Below are positions 14,568 through 21,488 of a stretch of DNA of 47,253 nucleotides, piece after piece. The translations under genes and the position numbers were made by a program. The stretch lies in the IMG/VR virus record IMGVR_UViG_3300027754_000152, positions 1 to 47,253 of that record; one strand, given 5' to 3'. The notes below the pieces were generated by a model. That model made no database searches. It worked only from the letters and a program-made list of their open reading frames with translations, and was not told the DNA's origin. This DNA is from a virus. Numbering within the stretch: the stretch's first letter is position 1; each line of letters starts with the position of its first letter.

Positions 14568-14948
14568 ATGAAATACAAAACACTAACTCCGACACTCAAA
14601 TCTACTCCTGCTAAACTAGCACCGCAAAACTATACATATATGATACGCGACAAGGAGATTATCACACCTAATTGCTATTGGAGGAGAGCAGGCTCCGAGT
14701 ACACTTGGATAGCAGCGTCAACAGATATCGGTATGACTCCCGATACTATTATATCAGTCAATCCTATGCAATGGGAATGGATCAAACCTGTTGACCCGAA
14801 ACAGCTATCAAAGGCTATCATACGCACAACATACAGAGACGGCTCTTACAAAGCGCAAGCATACAAGACTATCGCAGGTGCTAAGAAAGCCTTGAATGTA
14901 CTAATGTATAACAAGAATGTTGCAAACATATCTATCGAACTCCTATGA
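14568..14948 (+). CDS. Unknown early protein
   Basis: I use the ATG at 14568 (MKYKTLTPTL), giving 126 residues. Longer open-frame extensions would overlap the previous gene. The protein is mixed alpha/beta, with a Trp-rich centre (CYWRRAGSEYTWIAAS; MQWEWIKPV) and a basic helical end (IAGAKKALNVLMYNKN). It overlaps the next gene as ATGA at 14945. No family is recognised. Confidence 0.6.
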   Translation: MKYKTLTPTLKSTPAKLAPQNYTYMIRDKEIITPNCYWRRAGSEYTWIAASTDIGMTPDTIISVNPMQWEWIKPVDPKQLSKAIIRTTYRDGSYKAQAYKTIAGAKKALNVLMYNKNVANISIELL

Positions 14949-15130
14949 AACAACAATACTACGCTATCATCCGAGATTACGAAGACATCACTACGCCTAT
15001 ACCGCTAGGTAATCTAACAGAAGACAATGCTATGCTACAATACGACTTGCTTCTACAAACCAACCTAGATGCTATCGTACTCACACTCGACCAGCTAATC
15101 AAACTACGAGCAGACCTAGCAAACATATGA
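14945..15130 (+). CDS. Small early protein, unknown
   Basis: This is a 61-residue acidic protein (MKQQYYAIIRDYEDI; C-terminal leucine-rich helices). It is coupled by ATGA overlaps to the gene before (14945-14948) and the gene after (15127-15130), which argues that it is real. No family is recognised. Confidence 0.6.
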   Translation: MKQQYYAIIRDYEDITTPIPLGNLTEDNAMLQYDLLLQTNLDAIVLTLDQLIKLRADLANI

Positions 15131-15450
15131 AAGAACCAGACGATACAGACTCAGCTAAAGAAATATACCTGCTAACGCTGGAAGCTATGAAATCTCTAGC
15201 GCGTACAGATAACGTAACCGACGATGAACTACACTCGCTTGGACGTGCTATCACAGGACTCGGCGCACTCACGCTACAGTATCCACAGACAGCAAAGCAA
15301 ATGATATACATCATTAACAACATCATGGCTCAGATAGTAATGCACGAAGAAAAAGACTTCACAGACGAGACAGCTATGAAGTATGTGCAGTTAGTTATCA
15401 ACGCATTAGCTATGTCAAACTCAGCAGAATCAGGTACAATACGCAACTAA
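15127..15450 (+). CDS. Small early helical protein, unknown
   Basis: This 107-residue protein is largely helical and acidic (EPDDTDSAKEIYLLTLEAMKSL; a central LGRAITGLGALTL; then IIYINN-type helices). It is ATGA-coupled to the previous gene and ends two bases before the sigma-54-activator gene, so the two are co-transcribed. There is no DNA-binding motif that I recognise. A role as an anti-activator or partner of the AAA+ protein is possible only by position. Confidence 0.6.
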   Translation: MKEPDDTDSAKEIYLLTLEAMKSLARTDNVTDDELHSLGRAITGLGALTLQYPQTAKQMIYIINNIMAQIVMHEEKDFTDETAMKYVQLVINALAMSNSAESGTIRN

Positions 15451-15451
15451 T

Positions 15452-16243
15452 ATGACAGACATACTATCACCGGATATAATGCAGCATCTAACTAATGCTC
15501 GCGTTATAGCATTGCTAGCTAGCGGCAGCAAACCAAACATCAACGAGCTAGCTAAGTTCATCATCGCACAGGATGCGTTCAAGACTAACGACCCTGATAC
15601 TATCAAAATGAAAGACCGCGCTATCAAACTAGCAGACCGAGAGGAGTCTGTTATCATACGTGGCGAGTCAGGCACAGGCAAGGAACTTGTAGCACAAATG
15701 CTACACGGCTCACGCACAGGTAACTTCGTAGCGGTTAACTCTACTGCTGTCACCGAGACACTATTCGAGTCAGAGCTATTCGGTCACGTGCGCGGTTCCT
15801 TTACTGGCGCAGCCACAGATAGAGCAGGGCTGATAACATACGCTAACAATGGCACGCTATTCTTTGATGAGATAGGTGATATGCCATTGACATTGCAACC
15901 AAAGATACTGCGCGTGTTACAGTCTAGGAAGTATCGCGTAGTAGGTAGCAACAGCGACCAGCAAGTCAAGTGCCGTATCATAGCAGCTACGCATATGAAC
16001 CTAGAAGCGTTAGTCAAGCAAGGCAAGTTCAGGCTAGACCTCTATCAACGACTGGCTTGCTTCGAGTTGCATATCAAACCACTGCGAGAACGCAAGGAAG
16101 ATATCCTGCTACACGTACGCGACGAGCGATTACTACACGTGCTATCAGAACTATGGGGCAAGACAGGCAATGAGTTCTTGCTAGGTAATGTCCGCGAGTT
16201 AGAAAACATAATCAAACGATGGGAAGTACTAGGAGAAATATAA
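15452..16243 (+). CDS. Sigma-54 activator-type AAA+ ATPase, core domain only
   Basis: This 263-residue protein is a near-complete bacterial enhancer-binding-protein core. Motifs: Walker A GESGTGKE (71-78); the sigma-54-contacting loop GSFTGA (115-120, canonical GAFTGA); Walker B LFFDE (136-140); sensor I AATHMN (178-183); arginine fingers in FRLDLYQR (R194, R200); and sensor II GNVREL (245-250). There is no receiver/GAF domain; the first 60 residues are short and helical. There is also no C-terminal Fis-type helix-turn-helix, as the protein ends about 13 residues after sensor II. The lid is slightly shortened. Family members that lack a DNA-binding domain (FlgR, CtcC) can activate from solution. 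It is expected to hydrolyse ATP to open host RNA polymerase-sigma-54 promoters, here the two phage sites. Confidence 0.9.
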   Translation: MTDILSPDIMQHLTNARVIALLASGSKPNINELAKFIIAQDAFKTNDPDTIKMKDRAIKLADREESVIIRGESGTGKELVAQMLHGSRTGNFVAVNSTAVTETLFESELFGHVRGSFTGAATDRAGLITYANNGTLFFDEIGDMPLTLQPKILRVLQSRKYRVVGSNSDQQVKCRIIAATHMNLEALVKQGKFRLDLYQRLACFELHIKPLRERKEDILLHVRDERLLHVLSELWGKTGNEFLLGNVRELENIIKRWEVLGEI

Positions 16244-16244
16244 C

Positions 16245-16571
16245 ATGGCAACACACAAGATAATAAACTTCAAGCTAGTGCAGTATGCTAGCATGCACTA
16301 TGAGAATCAGTTCGGCGAGATGATACGCAACAAGCCGAAGGGACGTACGATATACGGCGGGTTAAAAGTAGTTGACGACAGCGAAGCAATACCATATTAC
16401 ATGGACTATCCAAACGAGACGCAGCTAGAACGCGCACGGCGACTCGGTATCATAGACCAATGGCGACCAATAGTAGTCTTTACCTACTCATCTAACAAGA
16501 CAGTATGCTTCACAGGTGAGAAGGCGAAGTCTATGTGGGAAGGATGGAGTAAATATATATTCGACAAATAA
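16245..16571 (+). CDS. Unknown protein next to sigma-54 activator
   Basis: This 108-residue protein starts one base after the activator stop. It is basic and alpha/beta (KIINFKLVQYASMHYENQFGEM; a GGLKVVDD-type segment; PIVVFTYSSNKTVCFTG; and KAKSMWEGWSKYIF at the end). No family is recognised. Tight linkage to the AAA+ gene suggests a shared regulatory role, but nothing in the sequence shows DNA binding. Confidence 0.6.
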   Translation: MATHKIINFKLVQYASMHYENQFGEMIRNKPKGRTIYGGLKVVDDSEAIPYYMDYPNETQLERARRLGIIDQWRPIVVFTYSSNKTVCFTGEKAKSMWEGWSKYIFDK

Positions 16572-16576
16572 TAACT

Positions 16577-16798
16577 ATGAAACTATCAGATGACCCAGAG
16601 TATGCTAAGTGGCTAGCGTCAATGAAGAAACCACACAAGCTATCGAAGACGCTTACGTACAAAGGTATGACCAAGACGTATAAGGAATGGGCAGAGGTGC
16701 TAGGTATCAGCCGACAGACTATCAAAGATCGCGTCCGTAACAAGTGGACTGTCGAACAAATACTAGAGACACCGCAAATGGTTAACAGGTACAAGTAA
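16577..16798 (+). CDS. Small helix-turn-helix protein
   Basis: This 73-residue basic protein carries a clear C-terminal helix-turn-helix of the type often attached to homing endonucleases. The pattern is TYKGMTKTYKEWAEVLGIS (about 27-45), followed by RQTIKDRVRNKW (recognition helix) and a terminal helix. It lies just before the sigma-54-like promoter at 16837. It could act as the missing DNA-binding half of the activator module or be an independent regulator (inference). Confidence 0.7.
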   Translation: MKLSDDPEYAKWLASMKKPHKLSKTLTYKGMTKTYKEWAEVLGISRQTIKDRVRNKWTVEQILETPQMVNRYK

Positions 16799-16826
16799 CA
16801 ATACAGCCACCAAGATGAAATAGATT

Positions 16827-16841
16827 TGCCAATTTTTGGCA
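16827..16841. promoter_or_regulatory. Inverted repeat overlapping the -24 box
   Basis: TGCCAA (16827-16832) and TTGGCA (16836-16841) form a 6-bp inverted repeat with a 3-base spacer. Its right half is the -24 element of the promoter at 16837. A protein bound here would compete with sigma-54. Alternatively it is a weak hairpin after the preceding gene. Confidence 0.4.
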
Positions 16842-16852
16842 TCAATCCTGCT
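16837..16852 (+). promoter_or_regulatory. Sigma-54-type (-24/-12) promoter, rightward
   Basis: TGGCATCAATCCTGCT matches the sigma-54 consensus with GG and GC exactly 10 bases apart, TGGCA at -24 and TGCW at -12. It continues AATAG, so TGGCAT-N6-TGCTAATAG is identical to the leftward site at 9476-9491. The predicted start is near 16863, with a leader of about 74 bases before the gene at 16937. The unit would include that gene, the structured RNA and possibly the replication genes. Confidence 0.7.
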
Positions 16853-16892
16853 AATAGACTGGCAGCTAGCGCGGCGTGTGCCGTAAACTAGA

Positions 16893-16920
16893 CAAGTAGT
16901 AAACAACAAGTAGTAAACAA
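16893..16920 (+). repeat. 14-base tandem duplication in leader
   Basis: CAAGTAGTAAACAA occurs twice in a row (16893-16906 and 16907-16920) in the A-rich leader of the gene at 16937. Unstructured A-rich leaders can substitute for a Shine-Dalgarno sequence, so it may raise translation of this apparently highly expressed gene. Confidence 0.7.
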
Positions 16921-16936
16921 ACAACAATAGAAATAT

Positions 16937-17416
16937 ATGTCAGATTCCACAACTCCCTCTATCGCATTCGAAGTCATTCCGTATCGTAAAGGCGGCGACG
17001 CTGAACAGTTCTCCTATACCACAAAAGTCTATCCGACTATCGAGATTGCTATCGAAGACCTCGGACAGGACGTAGCGTTGGACGTGTTGAATGCGGAAGT
17101 TGCTGCTCGCATCGGTATGCGTGCGCGTAATGCGGCTGGCTTTACCAAGCTGGCTGAGGCTCCTGCTGCTAATCGTGCTAGCGTTAAGAACGAACTGCTG
17201 GCTCATCTGCTCTCGAAGTATCCTAGCAAAGTTATCTTCTCTGAAGATGATGCGCGTAATTGGAAACCCGGAGTGCGCGAGCTTACCTTGACTGGTATCC
17301 AGAAGAAGATTAACGAGGCTTACAAGTCTGGTAACATGACTGACTTTACCTTCTGGGTTGGTCAGTTGCAAGCTGCTGCTCAGCGTCAGCAAGAGCGCGT
17401 TGCCGCTGGACTGTAA
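16937..17416 (+). CDS. Probably abundant small protein, unknown
   Basis: This 159-residue protein is the first gene after the rightward sigma-54-like promoter. Codon use (CGT, GGT, GCT and AAG enriched) is like the ssDNA-binding-type gene at 21489 and unlike its neighbours, suggesting high expression. The sequence is mixed: an N-terminal beta region, then helices (LDVLNAEVAARIGMRARNAAGF; KNELLAHLLSKYPSKV), ending Ala/Gln/Arg-rich. No family is recognised. A hairpin with CAGAC/GTCTG follows, as after the 21489 gene. Confidence 0.75.
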   Translation: MSDSTTPSIAFEVIPYRKGGDAEQFSYTTKVYPTIEIAIEDLGQDVALDVLNAEVAARIGMRARNAAGFTKLAEAPAANRASVKNELLAHLLSKYPSKVIFSEDDARNWKPGVRELTLTGIQKKINEAYKSGNMTDFTFWVGQLQAAAQRQQERVAAGL

Positions 17417-17437
17417 TCGGTAGTTAGTACACGCGCT

Positions 17438-17459
17438 GACAGACCGCTTATAGTCTGTC
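17438..17459 (+). terminator. CAGAC/GTCTG hairpin after the 16937 gene
   Basis: GACAGAC (17438-17444) and GTCTGTC (17453-17459) pair around an 8-base loop. There is no T-tract, so it may protect the mRNA 3' end rather than terminate. A very similar hairpin follows the 21489 gene (22022-22045). It can also be read as the first helix of the structured RNA. Confidence 0.5.
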
Positions 17460-17461
17460 GA

Positions 17462-18182
17462 TTAAATAGAGTAGATAGTGATATAGTTATCTGCTGGTGC
17501 TACTAAGCCAATCAGATACTATCCGTGTTGTTGACTGTTCGAACTATATACAACCATCAGTATCTACTCTATTTAGTCTAGTCATTTTAAGCAGAAGGTA
17601 ACGCTAGGAATAACCAACGAATACTAGCGCGGTTGGGTATGGGTGAGTGATAGTATCGGTCATGGGCTATCGCTTGTTTGTTTGCCGAAGTGAATCCTAC
17701 TTGGTGACTAGACTACAACTTTGATACAGTCATATATAAGAGATAAGCGGAGTAGGTAATCGACTATTACCACACGCAAAGACAGCCTAGTCAGCTCGCT
17801 GTATCACTAATCTTGCCGTCAGAGAAAAGTACTTGTTTGGGTTCAAGCAACTGTTGGCGTAGCCTAACAGATGACACTAGCTATAAATACAAACGCATCT
17901 AAAACAGTTGCAAACGCTCTGACGGCACATCAATCCTCCACTATGTAGGAGTAGTAATACATAGCATCATAGATAGAAACAGAACGGCTTGCTTCGCGCA
18001 TCCTTCTCTAGTATATCGCCCGCGTGGATGATGTAAACTTACTGCGCTGGATTAGAAACAGAAGTTCTCTGGGTGGTAGGTAGCAATGGTATGGAACAAG
18101 GAGGTGTTAACCATCTAGTTCTTATCTATCTAGGCTTTGGTTGTGCGACACGTACATACTAATCCCGAACTACCTACCACTC
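17462..18182 (+). ncRNA. Large multi-domain structured RNA candidate
   Basis: No credible gene is present, but consecutive closed domains are bounded by long perfect helices. D1: 17463-17477 with 17561-17575 (15 bp), containing ATATAGTT/AACTATAT and TATCTG/CAGATA hairpins. D2: 17574-17584 with 17705-17715 (11 bp), containing CGCTAG/CTAGCG, GTGATAG/CTATCGC and AAGT/ACTT. D3: 17722-17729 with 17799-17806 (8 bp), containing GGTAAT/ATTACC. D4: 17814-17824 with 17917-17927 (11 bp), containing a nested 9-bp helix 17847-17855/17903-17911. Smaller hairpins follow at 17941-17964 and 17965-18033. D5: 18071-18083 with 18170-18182 (13 bp, one G-U). This resembles the layout of large ornate RNAs (GOLLD, ROOL), but I cannot assign a family. 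The strand is inferred from the upstream promoter. Confidence 0.75.
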
Positions 18183-18209
18183 TTTGAACATAACTTAAAC
18201 AAACAAACC

Positions 18210-18785
18210 ATGTCAACCCGTATAACACTTAGCAATCTTGTCCCCGTAGATATCGACGAGTCCGCTTCAAGTACGCATCGTCCGTACTATACCGAGTTCA
18301 ATGCGCTAGCTGTCAAGCCTATCTTTGACGCACTCATTGCTAACAACAAGTCAGTCTTCTACTCTGCCTCGCAAGCTGGATGTTCTAACTCCACGCTACA
18401 CTCTAAGCTATTGTATGGCATCAAATGGCTATGCGATAACGACGCAAACAAGGAAGCATACAAAGACCTCAAGAAGAAAATCTTCTTCAAGAAAGTACCC
18501 GCTGGCATACAGATCAGGTTCGATACTACCAAGATGATGCTTGCTAACCTAGCCGAGGTAGGCAAGGTAGTCCACGAGGACTCGGCAAACACGAGGTGGA
18601 TGGACACGTTCACTTCTTGGATAGGCACGGCAAAAGAACTAGATGTGTTCGACTCGGAGAAGATACTAGGCGGTCGAGTGGATATCAACGACGAGGCGGA
18701 GATGGCGTTGATTAAAGTATGTGCGCAGCTAGGCTGTGAGCTAGACTGCAAGAAGTCTGACGGAACTTTTATCGTAATGAAATAA
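18210..18785 (+). CDS. Unknown protein following the structured RNA
   Basis: I start at the ATG at 18210 (MSTRITLSNL), giving 191 residues. An upstream in-frame extension lies inside the last RNA helix and is unlikely. The protein is soluble and alpha/beta, Lys/Asp-rich, with a central KDLKKKIFFKKVP basic stretch and a C-terminal IKVCAQLGCELDCKK segment. No motif is recognised. The leader is AAACAAACAAACC-ATG. Confidence 0.65.
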   Translation: MSTRITLSNLVPVDIDESASSTHRPYYTEFNALAVKPIFDALIANNKSVFYSASQAGCSNSTLHSKLLYGIKWLCDNDANKEAYKDLKKKIFFKKVPAGIQIRFDTTKMMLANLAEVGKVVHEDSANTRWMDTFTSWIGTAKELDVFDSEKILGGRVDINDEAEMALIKVCAQLGCELDCKKSDGTFIVMK

Positions 18786-18789
18786 CACT

Positions 18790-19086
18790 ATGGAACTAAC
18801 ACAACAAGAACAGCTAGATGATATTGTAGATACATTCAAGGGTCAGTTCAAGTCCAAGTTCATGAAGGGACAGAAGGAACACGGCGGATACTTCTACGAA
18901 AAGCCTATGCTGTGGAACTTACGCGAGGAGTGCTTGGATATGGTAGCATACTCGCACGTGCTTGAGATACATCAGGAAGAAATCCTCCATGCTATCTCTA
19001 TGCTTATGCTAGACCTGAAGACGCTCACGTATGAGGAGATTGAGACTCGCCTAGAGGAGTTACTCAAACAAGTAGGTAACCTATGA
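18790..19086 (+). CDS. MazG-like nucleotide pyrophosphohydrolase-type protein (probable)
   Basis: This 98-residue helical protein has a central FMKGQKEHGG, followed by LWNLREECLDMVAYSHVLE. The pattern, with a Gly/Lys region before an E-x-x-x-D metal-binding helix (REECLD), is that of all-alpha NTP pyrophosphohydrolases (MazG/dUTPase-like) used by phages to control nucleotide pools or (p)ppGpp. The length suits a single-domain enzyme. It is ATGA-coupled to the next gene. Confidence 0.6.
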   Translation: MELTQQEQLDDIVDTFKGQFKSKFMKGQKEHGGYFYEKPMLWNLREECLDMVAYSHVLEIHQEEILHAISMLMLDLKTLTYEEIETRLEELLKQVGNL

Positions 19087-19322
19087 CAATCAAACAACTG
19101 CTTGCTACATCAGTAGATGACTTAGAGAAGATGACTGATGAGGAACTGGTAGCACACCTCAAGCCGTATATGATAGCAGTTGAATCTATGCGTGTGCCTA
19201 AGACTAGTTCAGTCATTGACGTTAGTGGTGCAGCAGAGAAGTCAGCAAAGAAAGCAGAGAACATAGATGAGTTCATCAAGCGCATGACAGCTATGATGAC
19301 TCAGAAGATGGAGGCAGTATGA
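19083..19322 (+). CDS. Small helical protein, unknown
   Basis: This is a 79-residue, mostly helical protein (VDDLEKMTDEELVAHLKPY; AEKSAKKAENIDEFIKRMTAMM). It starts within the previous stop codon (19083-19086) and ends overlapping the next micro-gene (19319-19322). No family is recognised. Confidence 0.65.
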   Translation: MTIKQLLATSVDDLEKMTDEELVAHLKPYMIAVESMRVPKTSSVIDVSGAAEKSAKKAENIDEFIKRMTAMMTQKMEAV

Positions 19323-19396
19323 TAGGAATAGCATTGGCAGTAGCAGCATTCTTTATCTGGAGAGCAGTAACAAGCATAACAAATACTAAACACTAA
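19319..19396 (+). CDS. Single-span membrane micropeptide
   Basis: This 25-residue open frame (MIGIALAVAAFFIWRAVTSI, then five polar residues) would span the membrane once. Its ATG overlaps the stop of the preceding gene (ATGA), like the confirmed small genes here, and a comparable 30-residue membrane micropeptide occurs at 27680-27772. It may be a regulator, holin-like, or an adventitious frame. Confidence 0.45.
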   Translation: MIGIALAVAAFFIWRAVTSITNTKH

Positions 19397-19410
19397 ACTT
19401 AAAAACCTAT

Positions 19411-20337
19411 ATGATGTTAGAACGCGACGCGGTAACTGGTAAACATATCCTACGTATTGATGCTTCCTTGTATAAGGAAACAGACTGTCTTCGGTATGTG
19501 TTGTATAAACTAATCTACGGCTACTCTACCAACTCAGGTATGGTAACGAAGGAAGCTAAGATGGAATACGGAACAGCTGGGCATAAGTTCTTGCAAGCTA
19601 GATACGATGGTAAGTCTTTAGAAGAACAGCTAGCAGCGGCGCATGAACACTTCAGCGACCCGTCTATTTTAGTTGCTGATAGCGAGTGGAGAAACATCGG
19701 TCACTTGACTAACACGCTAGTGACGTATGATATGTACTACAAACAGAACGGCGACCATATCACGCCGACAGCTACAGAGCAGCGGTTCATGTATCCGTTC
19801 TATAAGACCGACAACGTAGAGGTACTAGTGTGTGGCACTGCTGACTTGCGAGGCGAGTACTTCCAACAGGGCGCAGCTATTATAGACCACAAGTTCACCG
19901 CAGCGTGGAACAAGTACGAGTACCTAGGCGAGTACGACCTGAGTGTGCAGTTGATGTTGTACAAGTGGATATGCGATAAGCTATTCAACGCAGACCACGG
20001 GTGTATGATCAATGGTATCTTTATCTCAAAGGTCAAGCCTGCTAGCTTTATGCGCTCCGACTTGCTACGCTTTTCCTCTGAACAGATTGGTTGCATGGTA
20101 GCTCACTTGCGTTCGAAGGTCATAGCTATTGTTGAGGCGTTAGAGTATATGCTTGCATACAACAGCGATGCGTTATTCACGCCTAACTACTGCGCGTGCA
20201 TCAAACGCTACGGAGAGAAAGCCAGTCCGTGTGCGTACACTATGCTCTGCAAGCAGCCGAGGATGGAAGAAGCGATTGCTATCGCTGACAGTATGTTCGA
20301 GAAGAAATCCTATAACCCTATGCTTTTTCAGTTATAA
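19411..20337 (+). CDS. PD-(D/E)XK nuclease, RecB/Cas4-like
   Basis: This 308-residue protein has the core of the RecB-type nucleases: an early His in EYGTAGHKFLQA (about residue 50), the metal-binding Asp in CGTADLRGEYF (about residue 140), the catalytic D-x-K as IIDHKFT (about 155), and a following QLMLYKW motif. C-terminal cysteines (YCACIKRYGEKASPCAYTMLC) could support an Fe-S cluster as in Cas4/AddB. Such enzymes process DNA ends in recombination, and it precedes a Sak4-like ATPase. There are two consecutive ATGs at 19411. Confidence 0.85.
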   Translation: MMLERDAVTGKHILRIDASLYKETDCLRYVLYKLIYGYSTNSGMVTKEAKMEYGTAGHKFLQARYDGKSLEEQLAAAHEHFSDPSILVADSEWRNIGHLTNTLVTYDMYYKQNGDHITPTATEQRFMYPFYKTDNVEVLVCGTADLRGEYFQQGAAIIDHKFTAAWNKYEYLGEYDLSVQLMLYKWICDKLFNADHGCMINGIFISKVKPASFMRSDLLRFSSEQIGCMVAHLRSKVIAIVEALEYMLAYNSDALFTPNYCACIKRYGEKASPCAYTMLCKQPRMEEAIAIADSMFEKKSYNPMLFQL

Positions 20338-20357
20338 CATAAACAACAAAACAATAT

Positions 20358-21008
20358 ATGAGTAAACCTATTATCGGTATCGTTGGTGGTTCAGGCACAG
20401 GTAAGTCCACGTCGTTGCGTAACCTAGACCCAAAGACTACAATCATCTTAGACTTAGAACGCAAGGGCTTGCCGTTTAAGAACACGGCGTTCACTATCAA
20501 AGACTGCGACACACTAGCTGCACTCGACCGCGAGCTGAAAGCAGCTATGGATAACAAAGAGATTAAGGTAATTGTTATCGAGTCTATTACAAAGTACTTC
20601 GAGATGTTACTGTCACAAGCACAGATGATGTTCAAAGGATACGATGTGTGGTCGCACTACAATAGAAGCATCGGCAATGTACTGAACAGGGTGAAGAATG
20701 ATAGCGCGGTTATTGTCTTCACTGCGATAGATGAGATTGTCAAGATACCTACACCTGAAGGTACTGAGCAAGCTCGGCGGTCAGTAGCAGTAAAGGGCAA
20801 GGAGTGGGAAGGTAAGGTAGAGAAGGAGTTCCTTGTCGTGTTCTTTACTAGCGTTAAGAAAACAAAGGATGGTGCTATGGAGTACCAGTTCATGACTAAC
20901 ACAGATGGTGTATGCAGCGCGAAGTCTCCGATGGATATGTATGCTCAACAGTATATCCCGAATGATCTAGCTGCCGCGATACAGCAGATGGAAACGTACT
21001 ATAAATAA
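20358..21008 (+). CDS. Sak4-like / RecA-fold ATPase
   Basis: This 216-residue P-loop protein has Walker A GGSGTGKST (about 10-18), then ILDLERKGLPF. A central IKVIVIESI is a probable Walker B, and the protein closes with basic and beta stretches typical of phage Sak4 (single-strand annealing) proteins. With the nuclease before it and the ssDNA-binding candidate after, it fits a recombination cassette. It could also be a generic phage AAA+ NTPase. Confidence 0.75.
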   Translation: MSKPIIGIVGGSGTGKSTSLRNLDPKTTIILDLERKGLPFKNTAFTIKDCDTLAALDRELKAAMDNKEIKVIVIESITKYFEMLLSQAQMMFKGYDVWSHYNRSIGNVLNRVKNDSAVIVFTAIDEIVKIPTPEGTEQARRSVAVKGKEWEGKVEKEFLVVFFTSVKKTKDGAMEYQFMTNTDGVCSAKSPMDMYAQQYIPNDLAAAIQQMETYYK

Positions 21009-21009
21009 T

Positions 21010-21147
21010 ATGGCAAACAAGAACACAAAACAACTACGCAAGCTAAATGAAAAGACTGCTACTTATCAGCCTCGTATCAGTAAGTATCCTAAAGTTGCTC
21101 GCAGCGGGAATAAATCAGTTCGACAAGAGAAACCCTCTAACGACTAA
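21010..21147 (+). CDS. Basic 45-residue open frame (doubtful)
   Basis: The frame from the ATG at 21010 (MANKNTKQLRKLNEKTATYQ, then Arg/Lys/Ser-rich) overlaps the following lysozyme-like gene by 101 bases in another frame. It starts 1 base after the previous stop. Real compact genes in phages can do this, but so can chance; no family is recognised. Confidence 0.3.
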   Translation: MANKNTKQLRKLNEKTATYQPRISKYPKVARSGNKSVRQEKPSND

Positions 21148-21421
21148 CGATGTTAACCAGATTGTCCAAGCGATATATCGCACCGAAGGCGGAGATAAAA
21201 CAAAGCATCCATACGGAGTCATCATTGGTAAACAACAGTTTACCAAAGAACAAGCAAAGAGAATCTGTGAGAACACTGTGCGAAATAATTACACTAGGTG
21301 GCAGAGAAGTAGTTCGACGGAAGGTTTCATTAACTATCTAGCTAACGTCTATTGTCCAGTAAGTGCAGACCCAAAAGGTAATGCCAACTGGAAGAAGAAC
21401 ATGAAGAAATTTCTTAGCTGA
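21047..21421 (+). CDS. Secreted lysozyme-like endolysin candidate
   Basis: This 124-residue protein has a signal peptide (MKRLLLISLVSVSILKLLAAG). A domain follows with YRTEGGDKTKHPYG at about residues 43-56, in which the Glu is the probable catalytic acid, then conserved-looking IIGKQQF, ICENTVRNNYTRW and VYCPVSADPKGNANWKKN. Proteins with this pattern occur in Verrucomicrobiota and related bacteria as lysozyme-like enzymes (from memory). A signal peptide implies export by the host Sec system. It lies in the replication region, apart from the holin/spanin cassette at 46.3-47.2 kb. Confidence 0.6.
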   Translation: MKRLLLISLVSVSILKLLAAGINQFDKRNPLTTNDVNQIVQAIYRTEGGDKTKHPYGVIIGKQQFTKEQAKRICENTVRNNYTRWQRSSSTEGFINYLANVYCPVSADPKGNANWKKNMKKFLS

Positions 21422-21488
21422 GCTAAGCAAACGTCGTCGCACGTAAACGGCAAATAGTAACATTAACAATAACAAAACATGAAATAGT

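Noticed and set aside
17438-18182. tRNA genes or a CRISPR array in the structured region
   Set aside because: There are T-loop-like words (GTTCGAAC, GGTTCAAG), but no cloverleaf with acceptor stem and anticodon fits. The repeats are inverted pairs with different sequences, not direct repeats with spacers.
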